NCBI GenBank assembly: GCA_001767455.1
Contig: MELC01000090.1
Coordinates: 1 to 64,000, forward strand
Length of the DNA stretch: 64,000 nt
Source: Acidobacteria bacterium RIFCSPLOWO2_12_FULL_66_21
GTDB taxonomy: Bacteria; Acidobacteriota; Vicinamibacteria; Vicinamibacterales; 2-12-FULL-66-21
Direction of reading: 5' to 3'
Each line of letters starts with the position of its first letter. Positions within the stretch are counted from its first letter, which is position 1. Made by a program: the position numbers and the translations under genes. This document shows positions 1-8,517 of the stretch, piece by piece. The notes under the pieces are model-generated. The model made no database searches, was not told where the DNA came from, and saw only the letters and a list, made by a program, of their open reading frames with translations.

Positions 1-164
1 AGCATCTCCAGCGTCTGCGCCGCCTGCGTCTCCAGGTTGAAGCGAATTCGTTCCTCCAGCGCCCCCCGCGCGCTCCGATACGCCAGCACCCCGGTCAGCC
101 CGATGGGAATCAGCGAGAGGAGCCCCGCGATCAGCGCGAGGCGCCCCCTGATGTTCAGCCGCAT
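1..164 (-). CDS. Membrane sensor protein, N-terminal fragment (cut by window edge)
   Basis: Only the first 54 residues are visible; the rest lies beyond the left edge. A short basic start is followed by one hydrophobic segment (about residues 8-29) and then a charged helical stretch rich in Ala, Glu and Gln. This is the usual opening of a membrane-bound HAMP-type sensor such as a histidine kinase, diguanylate cyclase or chemoreceptor, but no diagnostic domain is in view. A GAGGAG ribosome site sits 7 bases before the ATG. It follows the porin and the phosphate-binding-like gene in the same direction, so a role in sensing the same ligand is possible but is inference. Confidence 0.6.
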   Translation of the reverse strand, partial: MRLNIRGRLALIAGLLSLIPIGLTGVLAYRSARGALEERIRFNLETQAAQTLEM

Positions 165-202
165 GGTAGTTCTCCTCGACGCGCCGCTGCCAGGAGTCGG
201 GA

Positions 203-643
203 TCACTGCAACCCGGCGACTCTGACGACCTTCACGGAGTCGTCCGCGTCGCCGGCCGCCACGTACGAAATCGCGCCCGGCACACCGGCCACGAACCGGA
301 GGAGGGCACGGGCGGACTTCTGCGTCGAGGGAGGATTCTGGCCGGCGGTGATGTTCTGCTGAACCCAGAATTCGGTCATTTCGGTGACCGTCCGGTTCAG
401 CACTCTCTTCGAAAAGGACTTGCGCATTTCGGAGGCGGCTTCCCAATCCACGGGAACGACGGAATCTCCATTGCGCCAATTGCGCGTTTGCTTCATGAAG
501 ATTCGTCGCAGTTCGGCAAGGCTGAGGGAATCGGTTGGGTTCGCTTTGTTGACAATGATCACGATCCGCGGCTCCTGCGCCAGGGCAGCCAACTGCATCC
601 CCAACACCACGACGATCGCCAGTCCAGCGAGGCGGCAGTTCAT
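203..643 (-). CDS. Small periplasmic phosphate-binding-like protein
   Basis: A 146-residue exported protein with a signal peptide ending near ALAQ (about residue 23). The mature part resembles the PstS-like periplasmic binding fold: a VIIVNKANPTDSLSLAELRRIF segment is followed by a region with VPVDWEA and, near the C-terminus, GVPGAISYVAAGDAD, a pattern common to the short phosphate ABC-type substrate-binding-like proteins. It is about half the length of a full PstS and no transporter genes are adjacent, so it more likely serves a sensor than uptake. It lies 10 bases downstream of the porin gene and 39 bases upstream of the sensor fragment, which suggests one transcript. The ligand is unknown. 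Confidence 0.65.
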   Translation of the reverse strand: MNCRLAGLAIVVVLGMQLAALAQEPRIVIIVNKANPTDSLSLAELRRIFMKQTRNWRNGDSVVPVDWEAASEMRKSFSKRVLNRTVTEMTEFWVQQNITAGQNPPSTQKSARALLRFVAGVPGAISYVAAGDADDSVKVVRVAGLQ

Positions 644-653
644 GGCAGCCTCA

Positions 654-1874
654 TCAAAAGAAGAAGACCAGCGAGGTCGCCACCCCGTTGGTCGGCTTGT
701 TCTTCGGGTCGGACGGGCTCAAAGCTCGCAGCCGTGGCAGCGTGCGGAAGTATTCTCCCTTGAACGAGATCTGCGGGACGGGCCGGAAGTTGATGCCGGT
801 CACGTGGCGAGTTCCGATCGTGCCGCCGCGGATCGGCTGCGGATCGTCCACTCTCTCGTTACGATAGAACGCGACCCACTGCGGAGCGAGACGGAGGGCC
901 GGCTGCAGGTAGTACCCGTAACGCGCGGTCCCGAGCGAGCTGCCGCGAGCGTATTCACCAAAGAAGAGGAACCGGTCTACTTCGATCTGTGCGTCCAGGC
1001 CCCAGATGGTGTCGGTCGCCAGCGTCGCCTCCTCGTTGGAAAGCTTGCCTCTGTAGAGGTCGGCCGCCACGTCAAACTTCTTCAGACGCCCGGCAGTGGG
1101 GAACTGGAACTGCAGCTTGGCGCCCACGGCCTTGCTGTCGGTCTGGTCCTTTCGGCCGGAATCGGGCACCTGATTGTTGCCGACGTACACCTTGTAGCCG
1201 ACCGCGACTTCCGACGCGCCCATCGGCGCCGAGGCCGATCCGTACATCATGGCTCCCACGAACTCCCGCGGGAAGAGCGTCGCTTCGGCATTGATCGGCC
1301 GCTGCGTGGAAAACGTGAGGCTCGGGTAGTGGTAGGTCTGCCAGTACTGGGGGAACAGTTGCTTGCCGACGCGCACGTTGAAGTGACGATTGTGGTTGTA
1401 CTCCATCCACGCGTTCTCGATTTTGATCTCACCAGCCGCGGTCTCGAGCTCGCGCCCCGACCCATCGAAGTGAGGCGCGTACTCGAATTCGGTTTCGGTG
1501 AAGAAGCTCCAGTGGTTGATTTGCTTGCTGACGAAGAACGACAGGAAATGCTGCCGAAATGCGCCGGCGGCGGGTGAGTCCGAGTTGATGTACTCGAACG
1601 CGTAGTACCCCGTGAGGTTGGCTTTGCTCAGAAGCTGCTCCTCCATCGAGTTGACCCGTTCCTGCTGGCTATGGGTCTCCCGCTCCAGGTCGTCGCGGGT
1701 GGCAACCGTCGCTTGCTTCTTCTCGAGCTCCTCGACTTTCTTCATCAGGCCGGCGATGATCTCCTGCTGCTTGAGCAACTCGGCTTTGACCGCCGCCAGC
1801 TCGTCCTGCTGGGCGTGGGCGGTCCCACCCATCGCCAGGCCCAGGACGATCACGCAACTCAAGATGCGCTTCAT
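654..1874 (-). CDS. Outer-membrane porin with N-terminal coiled coil (porin O/P-like)
   Basis: A 406-residue protein with a signal peptide cut near AHAQQ, then a coiled-coil segment (about residues 22-75, rich in Lys, Glu and Leu) and a long region of alternating polar and aromatic residues that ends in VATSLVFFF, the aromatic end typical of beta-barrels. This is the layout of phosphate-selective porin O/P-like proteins. The ATG at 1874 is preferred because it has AAGGAG seven bases upstream and gives a clean signal peptide; an in-frame ATG at 1889 would add five residues. The next gene encodes a phosphate-binding-like protein, which fits anion uptake or sensing, but selectivity cannot be read from sequence. 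Confidence 0.7.
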   Translation of the reverse strand: MKRILSCVIVLGLAMGGTAHAQQDELAAVKAELLKQQEIIAGLMKKVEELEKKQATVATRDDLERETHSQQERVNSMEEQLLSKANLTGYYAFEYINSDSPAAGAFRQHFLSFFVSKQINHWSFFTETEFEYAPHFDGSGRELETAAGEIKIENAWMEYNHNRHFNVRVGKQLFPQYWQTYHYPSLTFSTQRPINAEATLFPREFVGAMMYGSASAPMGASEVAVGYKVYVGNNQVPDSGRKDQTDSKAVGAKLQFQFPTAGRLKKFDVAADLYRGKLSNEEATLATDTIWGLDAQIEVDRFLFFGEYARGSSLGTARYGYYLQPALRLAPQWVAFYRNERVDDPQPIRGGTIGTRHVTGINFRPVPQISFKGEYFRTLPRLRALSPSDPKNKPTNGVATSLVFFF

Positions 1875-1963
1875 CACTCGCTCCTTCATGTAGCTCCCGG
1901 CGACTTCGGCAACGCCGGAAAAGGCACCGTTCGGCCGGGACGCCGGACGGCGAAGCTAGGTTC

Positions 1964-2944
1964 CTACGGCCGTTCACCGATCCGACGCAGACGATTGACC
2001 GCGCCTATGACACGCGCCAGGAGCTGCTCCGGCTCGAGCGTCTTCGCGATATAATCTTCGGCTCCAAGCCTCAGAGCCCTCTCCTCGCTGGCGGCTTCGT
2101 CCGACGACGTCAGCATGATCACGGGAATCCCGCGGGTGCCGGCGTTCTCTTTGAGGTTTCTCACCAGGGCGAAGCCGTCCATGCGTGGCATCATCGTGTC
2201 GGTGACGATCAGGTCGGGCGTCCGCTGATGCGCCGTTTCGAACCCATCCAGCCCGTCTTTCGCGGTGATCACCTCGCAGTTCTGTGCAACGAGGACCGCC
2301 TGGAGCACCCGCAGGATGGTGGGGCTGTCGTCGACGACCAGGACGCACATCCGCGCGAGGGCGGGGACAGGGCCGGCGGAACCTGGTCCGACATTCTGCT
2401 CGGACCAGGATTCGTGCCCGTCAGCGCTGATTGCGCCGGACGCGGAACTCGACACCTTCTCCCGGTGGACCGGTGAAAACGCTCCGGCTGCGCTGGGGTC
2501 GGTGTCGAGGGCACGCCAGCGGGCCCGCAGTACCGCGCGAATCTCGGACTCGAGGCCGATCACGACGCCGATCTGCATGCCCGTGAGAGACGACAGATCG
2601 TGAACGGCCCGCCGATCGAAAGGATCGGCCATCGCCACGGTCAGCACCTCGTCGTGGCGCGCGACGGGAAGCAGCAGGCGGGACTGGGCGTACTCCAGTG
2701 GGACGAGCGACAGGACGCCGGCGTCGATGCTCCCAGCCTGGCTCAGATCGTGGACGGGTAGTTTGATCTGCTCCGAAACAGCCAGGGCGATTTCACGCTC
2801 GGTGATCCATCCACGCGCGGCGAGAATCTCCCCGATCCGCCGGCCGATCGCCTGCTCGCGTTGCTGCTGGAGACCTGCCTGCAGTTGGGGCTCGGTGACC
2901 TTGCCCCAGGACACAAGAATGTCTCCCAGTTTGCGCCATTCCAT
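1964..2944 (-). CDS. MshEN (GspE N-terminal)-like domain fused to a response-regulator receiver
   Basis: A 326-residue cytoplasmic protein. Residues 1-150 match the N-terminal domain of type II secretion / type IV pilus ATPases (KLGDILVSWGKVTEPQLQ, then a second copy of the same pattern from about residue 34). A variable linker leads to a receiver domain at about 207-326 with the DDS acidic pair, phospho-acceptor Asp in VTDTMMPRMDG and conserved Lys in YIAKTLEP. There is no ATPase core, so it is not a secretion motor. MshEN domains are known c-di-GMP receptors, so this may couple c-di-GMP binding to phosphotransfer; that is inference. It lies downstream of a lone receiver, a double-Hpt protein and a PilB-receiver fusion in the same direction. 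Confidence 0.8.
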   Translation of the reverse strand: MEWRKLGDILVSWGKVTEPQLQAGLQQQREQAIGRRIGEILAARGWITEREIALAVSEQIKLPVHDLSQAGSIDAGVLSLVPLEYAQSRLLLPVARHDEVLTVAMADPFDRRAVHDLSSLTGMQIGVVIGLESEIRAVLRARWRALDTDPSAAGAFSPVHREKVSSSASGAISADGHESWSEQNVGPGSAGPVPALARMCVLVVDDSPTILRVLQAVLVAQNCEVITAKDGLDGFETAHQRTPDLIVTDTMMPRMDGFALVRNLKENAGTRGIPVIMLTSSDEAASEERALRLGAEDYIAKTLEPEQLLARVIGAVNRLRRIGERP

Positions 2945-3167
2945 CTAGGGCCTGCTCATGATCGCGAGTAGGATCCTCCGATTCGGTACGTCCCGCCGTG
3001 CGAGCGTGTGACGCCGCCGTGCGGCAGGGCCTCTTCCTGTGTGCGGAAATGGAGCGGTATTGTACGGGCTGGAACAAAGAGTGTCAATGTGGCAACGTCA
3101 GGGTGTCAACGGCACGGCATCCACAACTCGAGCGCCTGCGGTGACATGAGCCGCGGCGGACTGCTGA

Positions 3168-3578
3168 CTAGCCGGTGGGCATCCAGCCAAGCTGCGCGAG
3201 CGCGTCGCGGAGCTGCTGCGGCCGGAACGGCTTGGCGAGATGCGCGGCGATGCCAAACCGGTCGTTCCGCTGTCGATCGGCGTCAGAATCCCTGAGCGTC
3301 AGCGTGACAATCGGAATGTGCGCGGTGGCCGGCGACCGTCGGATCAATGCAGCCAGCTCCAGGCCGCCCATCCCGGGCATGTCGAGATCCGTGATGACGA
3401 GGTCGATCGAGCCGGCAAAGAGCGCCAGCGCCGCCTCGAGCCCGTCCCGCGCCTCGACGACCTCGCAGCCGTACAGCTTCTGGAGGAAACTCGCGACGAG
3501 TCGCCGGACCTCACCGACGTCGTCGGCAATCAAGATCGTGCGGCGCCCGCTCACGACTCGCCTCCAGTCCTTGATCAA
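3168..3578 (-). CDS. Stand-alone response regulator (CheY-like)
   Basis: A 136-residue single receiver domain with no output domain. Key residues are visible: acidic pair in ILIADDVGE, phospho-acceptor Asp in VITDLDMPGMGG, Thr in PIVTLTLRD and Lys in AHLAKPFRP. It is probably a phosphate shuttle or sink for the adjacent double-Hpt protein, whose gene ends 60 bases upstream. The start is uncertain: a downstream in-frame GTG near the SGRR segment would also leave a full domain. The 223 bases between this gene and the next (2945-3167) contain no other gene. Confidence 0.85.
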   Translation of the reverse strand: MIKDWRRVVSGRRTILIADDVGEVRRLVASFLQKLYGCEVVEARDGLEAALALFAGSIDLVITDLDMPGMGGLELAALIRRSPATAHIPIVTLTLRDSDADRQRNDRFGIAAHLAKPFRPQQLRDALAQLGWMPTG

Positions 3579-3638
3579 AACCCGCTCGCCGTAAAGGCTC
3601 TCGTCCGACCGCGAAGGCCACGCGGCGGTCGCCGCCGC

Positions 3639-4850
3639 TCAGGACGATAGCCGCCCGTCGGACTTGAGCGACCCGATGGCCGTGACGATCTCCGGCGACT
3701 GCTCCGTCACGGCGTCTGGCTGCCTGATGACAAGCTGCAGGGCGTCGGCGCCGGTGAGGAGTGTCGACACCGTCTCCGGAGTCGGCCGGCGCCTGCCGCA
3801 ACGAATCTCGTCCAGCACGCCCTCGAGCGCGTGCGCGACCGCGCTGAGGGCTGGCAGCCCGAACGTCGCACCACCGCCCTTCAGGCTGTGGGCGATGCGG
3901 AAGAGTGCATTGACGAGATCGGCGTCGTCCGACCGCCCCTCCAGTCCCACGAGTCCCTGCGCGAGTTGCGCCACTTTTTCCAGGCTGCTTTCGAGGAACT
4001 CGCCACGCAGGGCCCTGATTTCGGCTTGGATCTCCGCCGCTTGTTCCGCCGTGAGGCCGGCGAGGGGCGGCGGCGCGGCGGCTGGCGGACCAGCCGTTGC
4101 GACCTGCGGGGCGGGAGCGACGGCGAATGCTCCGGCGGAGTGCTCTGCCACGCGTCGTACTCGCGCGCCCAGCTCGGTGGCCGTGCGCACGGCCGCTTCT
4201 TCGTCGGCGGTCGCAACCAGCAGCAGATACGTGGTGTCGGCCGACGGCGGCACGTCTGAGGCGCCCGTGCGCGCGAGGACCTCCGCCACGGCGGCCACCC
4301 GCGATTCGAGGGCCGGCACTCGTTCCCCAAACTGGTCGCGCTCGAGGTCCAGCCTGATCTCGAGGAGGGTCCGGCCGGCTGCGATCGCGTGCCGGGCGCG
4401 GAAGCGCTGATACTCCGATAGCACCTGGCTCGCGTCGCTGCTCAGGCCGGTCACCTGCCTTCCGTCGGCCAGAATCGACTCGAGCGCGGTGAACGATCCC
4501 GACAGCTCGACCTGTCCCGTACCGCCCTCGAAGATGGAGAGCCGAATGGCCGCCACCATGTCAAGCGCCCGCAGCAGCACGTCGTTGAGTGCCGGCGTAT
4601 GTGCCAGCCGGCCCGCCTGGCACTCGGCCATGACATCCTCGAGCAGATGGGCCAGATGCGCAGCGGCCGACAGGCCCGCCGCGCTCGCCGCGCCCTGCAG
4701 CGTGTGCAGGTGGCGCGTCGCGTCGGAGTACACGTCCGGAGCCGGATCGGTTTCGAGCCGGAGCAGCGCCTCGCCCAGCGCAGCGAGTGAGTCCGCCGCC
4801 TCGTCGGCGAAGCGCGCCAGCACGGCGTCGTCCGGGTCACCCGGCTGCAT
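3639..4850 (-). CDS. Double histidine-phosphotransfer (Hpt) protein, CheA-like without kinase core
   Basis: A 403-residue cytoplasmic protein with Hpt-like bundles at both ends. The first has RHLHTLQGAAS with His49; the usual Lys of the HTLKG motif is Gln. The second has IAHSLKGGGATFG with His321, a full match to the P1 domain of CheA. Between them is a poorly conserved region with a Pro/Ala-rich linker (about residues 240-265). No HATPase domain is present, so it cannot phosphorylate itself. It probably relays phosphate between the hybrid kinase upstream and the several receivers of this cluster (inference). Confidence 0.8.
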   Translation of the reverse strand: MQPGDPDDAVLARFADEAADSLAALGEALLRLETDPAPDVYSDATRHLHTLQGAASAAGLSAAAHLAHLLEDVMAECQAGRLAHTPALNDVLLRALDMVAAIRLSIFEGGTGQVELSGSFTALESILADGRQVTGLSSDASQVLSEYQRFRARHAIAAGRTLLEIRLDLERDQFGERVPALESRVAAVAEVLARTGASDVPPSADTTYLLLVATADEEAAVRTATELGARVRRVAEHSAGAFAVAPAPQVATAGPPAAAPPPLAGLTAEQAAEIQAEIRALRGEFLESSLEKVAQLAQGLVGLEGRSDDADLVNALFRIAHSLKGGGATFGLPALSAVAHALEGVLDEIRCGRRRPTPETVSTLLTGADALQLVIRQPDAVTEQSPEIVTAIGSLKSDGRLSS

Positions 4851-4952
4851 CGATCACCCGACGAGCTTCTACAGCTCCCGCGCGAGGCCGATCCTCTCGT
4901 CGGCCCCCGCGCGAGTCTGCTCGATGGCGCTGTCCTTGCTGCCGCGCGGCCC

Positions 4953-7292
4953 TCACAGTCCGTACGTCCTTCTGAGCAGTCGCATCACCCGAGCGTTGAG
5001 GTCGGGGATTGAGAACGGCTTGGTCACGTAGTCGTCGGTGCCGACCAGGTACCCTCTCGTGCGCGCGGTCTCATCGGCGTTGGCCGTGAGCATCATGATC
5101 GGCACGAACGTCGTGGCGATGTCCTCGCGCAACTTCTGGCAGAGCGCGAAGCCGTCCATGCCCGGCATCATCAGGTCGGCGATCACGAGATCCGGCCGCG
5201 CTCGCTGAACGGCGTCCAAAGCCTCGAGGCCGTCGGCCGCCGCCTCGACGTCGACCGGCACCGGAAGCTTCGTCAGCGCAAGCCGGATGATCTTCCGCAT
5301 GTCCTCGTCGTCATCGACCACCAGCACGCGCGGCTTCTTGACGGCGGCACGGCCAGCGGGCACGGCGCACGGCGCGCCCGCACGTGCCGGCGTCATGGGA
5401 GTCACCCCCGCGACGGCGGCGGTTGCGGGCACGGCGCGCCGGGTGCTCGCGCGGCAGTACGGGCACGCCAGCCAGTCGAGCTTCAGTTGCTGGCCGCAGG
5501 ACTCGCAGACGCGCTCCAGCGGATACAGGCAGTACGGACAGGTCGCGAAGTTACTGTCGATCGCCGTGCCGCACTTCGGACAGCGCGCGACGTCCGCCTC
5601 CTCCTCGATCTGGACGACACGCACGACCTCTTCCGGGCTCGTCAAGCCCTGCAGCACCTTCGCGAGCGCATCGTCCACAAGCGGTCGCATGCCGGCCTGG
5701 AGGGCCGCCTTGCGCATCTCGCCTTCGCCCGCGCGTCGTTGAATCAGCTCCTTCAGCACCGGCGTGATGCGCAGAATCTCGTAGAGGCCGAGGCGCCCGG
5801 CGTAGCCCGTCTGCCGGCAGGTCTGGCAGCCGCGGCCGCGGTAGACGATTGCCTCGCGCGGATCGAGATGAAGTTTCGCCAGGGGGGCGTCGGGCGCGGG
5901 GTGGACCTCCCTGCAGCCCGAGCAAAGCCGGCGGGCCAGCCGTTGCGCGATCACGAGGGTCAGCGACGAGGCGATGAGAAAGGGATCGACGCCCAGGTCC
6001 AGCAGCCGCGCGATCGTGGCGACGGCGCTGTTGGTGTGGAGCGTGCTGAGGACGAGGTGGCCGGTCATCGACGCCTGGAACGCGATTTCCGCCGTTTCGG
6101 CGTCCCGGATCTCGCCCACGAGTACCACGTCCGGGTCCTGGCGCAGGATCGCGCGGAGGGCGTTGGCGAAAGTCAGCCCCGTCTTCAGGTTCGCCTGCAT
6201 CTGGTTGATCCCCTCGAGCTGGTACTCGATGGGATCTTCCACGGTGATGATGTTGACCTCGGGCGACCTGCGCCGGCAGATCATCGAGTAGAGCGTCGTC
6301 GTCTTGCCCGAGCCGGTCGGACCCGTCACCAGGATCATCCCTTGCGGCTGGCTGAGCGCGCTCTCGAGGATCGACGCCTGCGCGTCGGAGAACCCCAGCG
6401 ATGTGAACCCGGGCACGGCGGCCGAGCCGAGCAGCCGCATGACGATCTTTTCGCCGAAGTGCGTGGGCAACGTCGAGACGCGAATGTCGCGCCACTCACC
6501 TCGGTACTGCACTTTGATGCGGCCGTCTTGCGGCAGTCGCCGCTCGGCGATGTCCAGTCTCGCCAGGATCTTCAGCCGCGAGACGACCGGGCTGTGCAGC
6601 CACTTGGGTACCTGCGCGAGGTCCGTGAGCACGCCGTCGATGCGCAGGCGCACCTGCACGTCGTTCAGTCCCGGTTCGATGTGGATGTCGCTCGCCTGGC
6701 TCTTCAACGCCTGCTCGACGATGACGTTGCACATCTTGACGACGGGCGTGAGCTCGGCGCCGGCGGCCGTTTCGCTGCCTGTGGCGGGAACCTCTTCCAG
6801 GTCCGCGCGCAGCATCCGAAACCCCGAGGTCTCGGACACGTTCGCGAGAAAGCCGTGCAGCCGATCGTCGGGTGCGTAGTGCGCTTCGATCCCGTCGGTG
6901 ATCTCGGTGCTCGTCGCCACGACCCGCCGCGCCCTCAGCCCGGAGGCGAACTCGATGTCCTGGAGCGCGTCGTAGGCGAGCGGGTTGGCCATCGCGAGAA
7001 CCAGCACCTTGCCTTCGATCTTGAGCGGCAGGCAGAGGTGCTTGCGCGCGAGCTTGTGGGCGACGGCCTTGACGGCCTCGGGCTCAACGGTGGCGCTGGC
7101 GATGCGCACGCGCGGGACGCTCACGTGGCGGGCGAATGCGTCAGCCAGCGCCTCCTCGGAAACTCGTTTTTCCCTGACGACGAGATCCCACAGCGAGACG
7201 CCGCGCTGCTGCGCTTCAGCCTGCGCGTGCCGGAGCTGCTCGGCGGTCAGAAGCCCCGCCTGTCGCAGAAGCGCGTCGAATCTGACCGTCAT
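4953..7292 (-). CDS. PilB/GspE-type ATPase fused to zinc ribbons and a C-terminal receiver domain
   Basis: A 779-residue fusion. Residues 1-145 form an MshEN-like N-domain. The ATPase follows, with Walker A GPTGSGKTTT (about 323-332), Asp-box ITVEDPIEYQ, Walker B DPDVVLVGEIRD, and the four-Cys motif CSGCREV...CQTCRQTG seen in PilB. A double zinc ribbon (about 570-617; CPKC, CPYC, CESC, CPYC) is next, and a receiver (655-779) ends the protein with acidic residues in VVDDDED, phospho-acceptor Asp near 706 and Lys in YVTKPF. PilB is usually about 560-600 residues. A receiver on the same chain suggests phosphorylation control of pilus assembly or secretion, but no pilin, PilC or PilT genes are nearby. 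Confidence 0.88.
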   Translation of the reverse strand: MTVRFDALLRQAGLLTAEQLRHAQAEAQQRGVSLWDLVVREKRVSEEALADAFARHVSVPRVRIASATVEPEAVKAVAHKLARKHLCLPLKIEGKVLVLAMANPLAYDALQDIEFASGLRARRVVATSTEITDGIEAHYAPDDRLHGFLANVSETSGFRMLRADLEEVPATGSETAAGAELTPVVKMCNVIVEQALKSQASDIHIEPGLNDVQVRLRIDGVLTDLAQVPKWLHSPVVSRLKILARLDIAERRLPQDGRIKVQYRGEWRDIRVSTLPTHFGEKIVMRLLGSAAVPGFTSLGFSDAQASILESALSQPQGMILVTGPTGSGKTTTLYSMICRRRSPEVNIITVEDPIEYQLEGINQMQANLKTGLTFANALRAILRQDPDVVLVGEIRDAETAEIAFQASMTGHLVLSTLHTNSAVATIARLLDLGVDPFLIASSLTLVIAQRLARRLCSGCREVHPAPDAPLAKLHLDPREAIVYRGRGCQTCRQTGYAGRLGLYEILRITPVLKELIQRRAGEGEMRKAALQAGMRPLVDDALAKVLQGLTSPEEVVRVVQIEEEADVARCPKCGTAIDSNFATCPYCLYPLERVCESCGQQLKLDWLACPYCRASTRRAVPATAAVAGVTPMTPARAGAPCAVPAGRAAVKKPRVLVVDDDEDMRKIIRLALTKLPVPVDVEAAADGLEALDAVQRARPDLVIADLMMPGMDGFALCQKLREDIATTFVPIMMLTANADETARTRGYLVGTDDYVTKPFSIPDLNARVMRLLRRTYGL

Positions 7293-7416
7293 ACCCCCTG
7301 CCGTCGGCTCGTCGCGGGACGGGCTCCAGCCTGCCGCACTCTTCTCACCGCGGACCGATACCGGCCGCGCGCGGAGGACATCACGGGTGACGGGTCCGGA
7401 AGTGGCGAGGCGGCGA

Positions 7417-8517
7417 TCACCAGCCGATCATTCCGGCTTCGTCGCGATACTGCGTCTGGATGGTCAAGACATCGTCCAGCCGCTTGAAGAACGTGTCGAC
7501 CACCCGCGGATCGAAGTGCGTGCCGCGCTCCTGGTGCAGGATCTCGAATGCCGCCTCGTTTGTGAACGCCGGCTTGTACGGGCGCCGGCTGGTGACCGCG
7601 TCGAAGACGTCGGCGACCGCGCAGATGCGGGCCCACAGCGGGATGCTGTCGCCCGCCAACCCGTTCGGGTAGCCGGTGCCGTCCCACCATTCGTGGTGCG
7701 ACAGCGCGATGACCTGCCCGGCCCGCAGGATGTCGGACGAGGAGTCGGCGAGGATCCGGCTGCCAATGAGCGTGTGCTTCCGCATGATGTCCCACTCCTG
7801 CACATTGAGGCTGGCGGGCTTCTGGAGAATGCCGTCCGGGATGCCGATCTTGCCGACGTCGTGCATGCGGCTGGCGTGCTGGATGAGCTCCACCTCGCCG
7901 GGCGGCAGGTTCAGGGCGGCGGCGAGTATCGCCGAGTACTCGCCTATGCGCCGGATGTGCTGGGCCGTGATCTTGTCTTTGTACTCGGCAGCAATGGCCA
8001 GGCGCTCGACCGTGTCCAACTGCGCGCGCTGGGTCCGCCGCTGGGCCTCGACCATCTCCTGCAGGGCCGCGCGCAACGCCACGGTCCGCCGCTCGACCAT
8101 GTCCTCCAGCTCGGCTCGATGACGCTTGACGGCGTCCTGCGCCTCCTTCAGTCTCAGGAGCGACGCCGAGCGCACGCGCAGCTCGGTCTTGTCGAGCGGC
8201 TTGCTGATGAAGTCGTTCGCGCCAGCTTCCACGGCCCGCAGCCGATCCTCCTTGCTCTCCAGCACCGTCACCATGACGATCGGCAGGTCCGCGGTGGCCG
8301 GATCGTCACGAATCCGTCGCGCAACCTGGTACCCGTCCATCCCGGGCAGCCGCACGTCGAGCAGCACCAGGTCGAAGCCCAGCTTCAACCGAGCCAGGGC
8401 CTCAATCCCATCGCGGGCGGCCTCGGACTCGTGCCCGAGAGACTCCACCATGGCCTTCAGCAGCCTGCGCGAGGCTTCGTCATCGTCGACGATGAGGATG
8501 CGTTTCGGTGTGCTCAT
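7417..8517 (-). CDS. HD-GYP response regulator, probable c-di-GMP phosphodiesterase
   Basis: A 366-residue regulator. The N-terminal receiver (1-120) has IVDDDE, phospho-acceptor Asp54 in LLDVRLPGMDG and Lys in FISKPLDK. A coiled-coil linker leads to an HD-GYP domain with HDVGKIG and the HHEWWDGTGYPNGL signature intact, so hydrolysis of c-di-GMP is likely. The ATG at 8517 overlaps the kinase stop codon by four bases (ATGA), which fixes the start and implies translational coupling; the open frame further upstream is only the overlapping kinase read in another frame. The two MshEN-containing proteins downstream are candidate c-di-GMP readers. Confidence 0.9.
   Translation of the reverse strand: MSTPKRILIVDDDEASRRLLKAMVESLGHESEAARDGIEALARLKLGFDLVLLDVRLPGMDGYQVARRIRDDPATADLPIVMVTVLESKEDRLRAVEAGANDFISKPLDKTELRVRSASLLRLKEAQDAVKRHRAELEDMVERRTVALRAALQEMVEAQRRTQRAQLDTVERLAIAAEYKDKITAQHIRRIGEYSAILAAALNLPPGEVELIQHASRMHDVGKIGIPDGILQKPASLNVQEWDIMRKHTLIGSRILADSSSDILRAGQVIALSHHEWWDGTGYPNGLAGDSIPLWARICAVADVFDAVTSRRPYKPAFTNEAAFEILHQERGTHFDPRVVDTFFKRLDDVLTIQTQYRDEAGMIGW

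Noticed and set aside
5487-7487. 666-residue plus-strand open frame
   Set aside because: It lies antisense to the PilB-type ATPase gene, is Arg/Leu/Asp-rich without any family pattern, and is a by-product of high GC.
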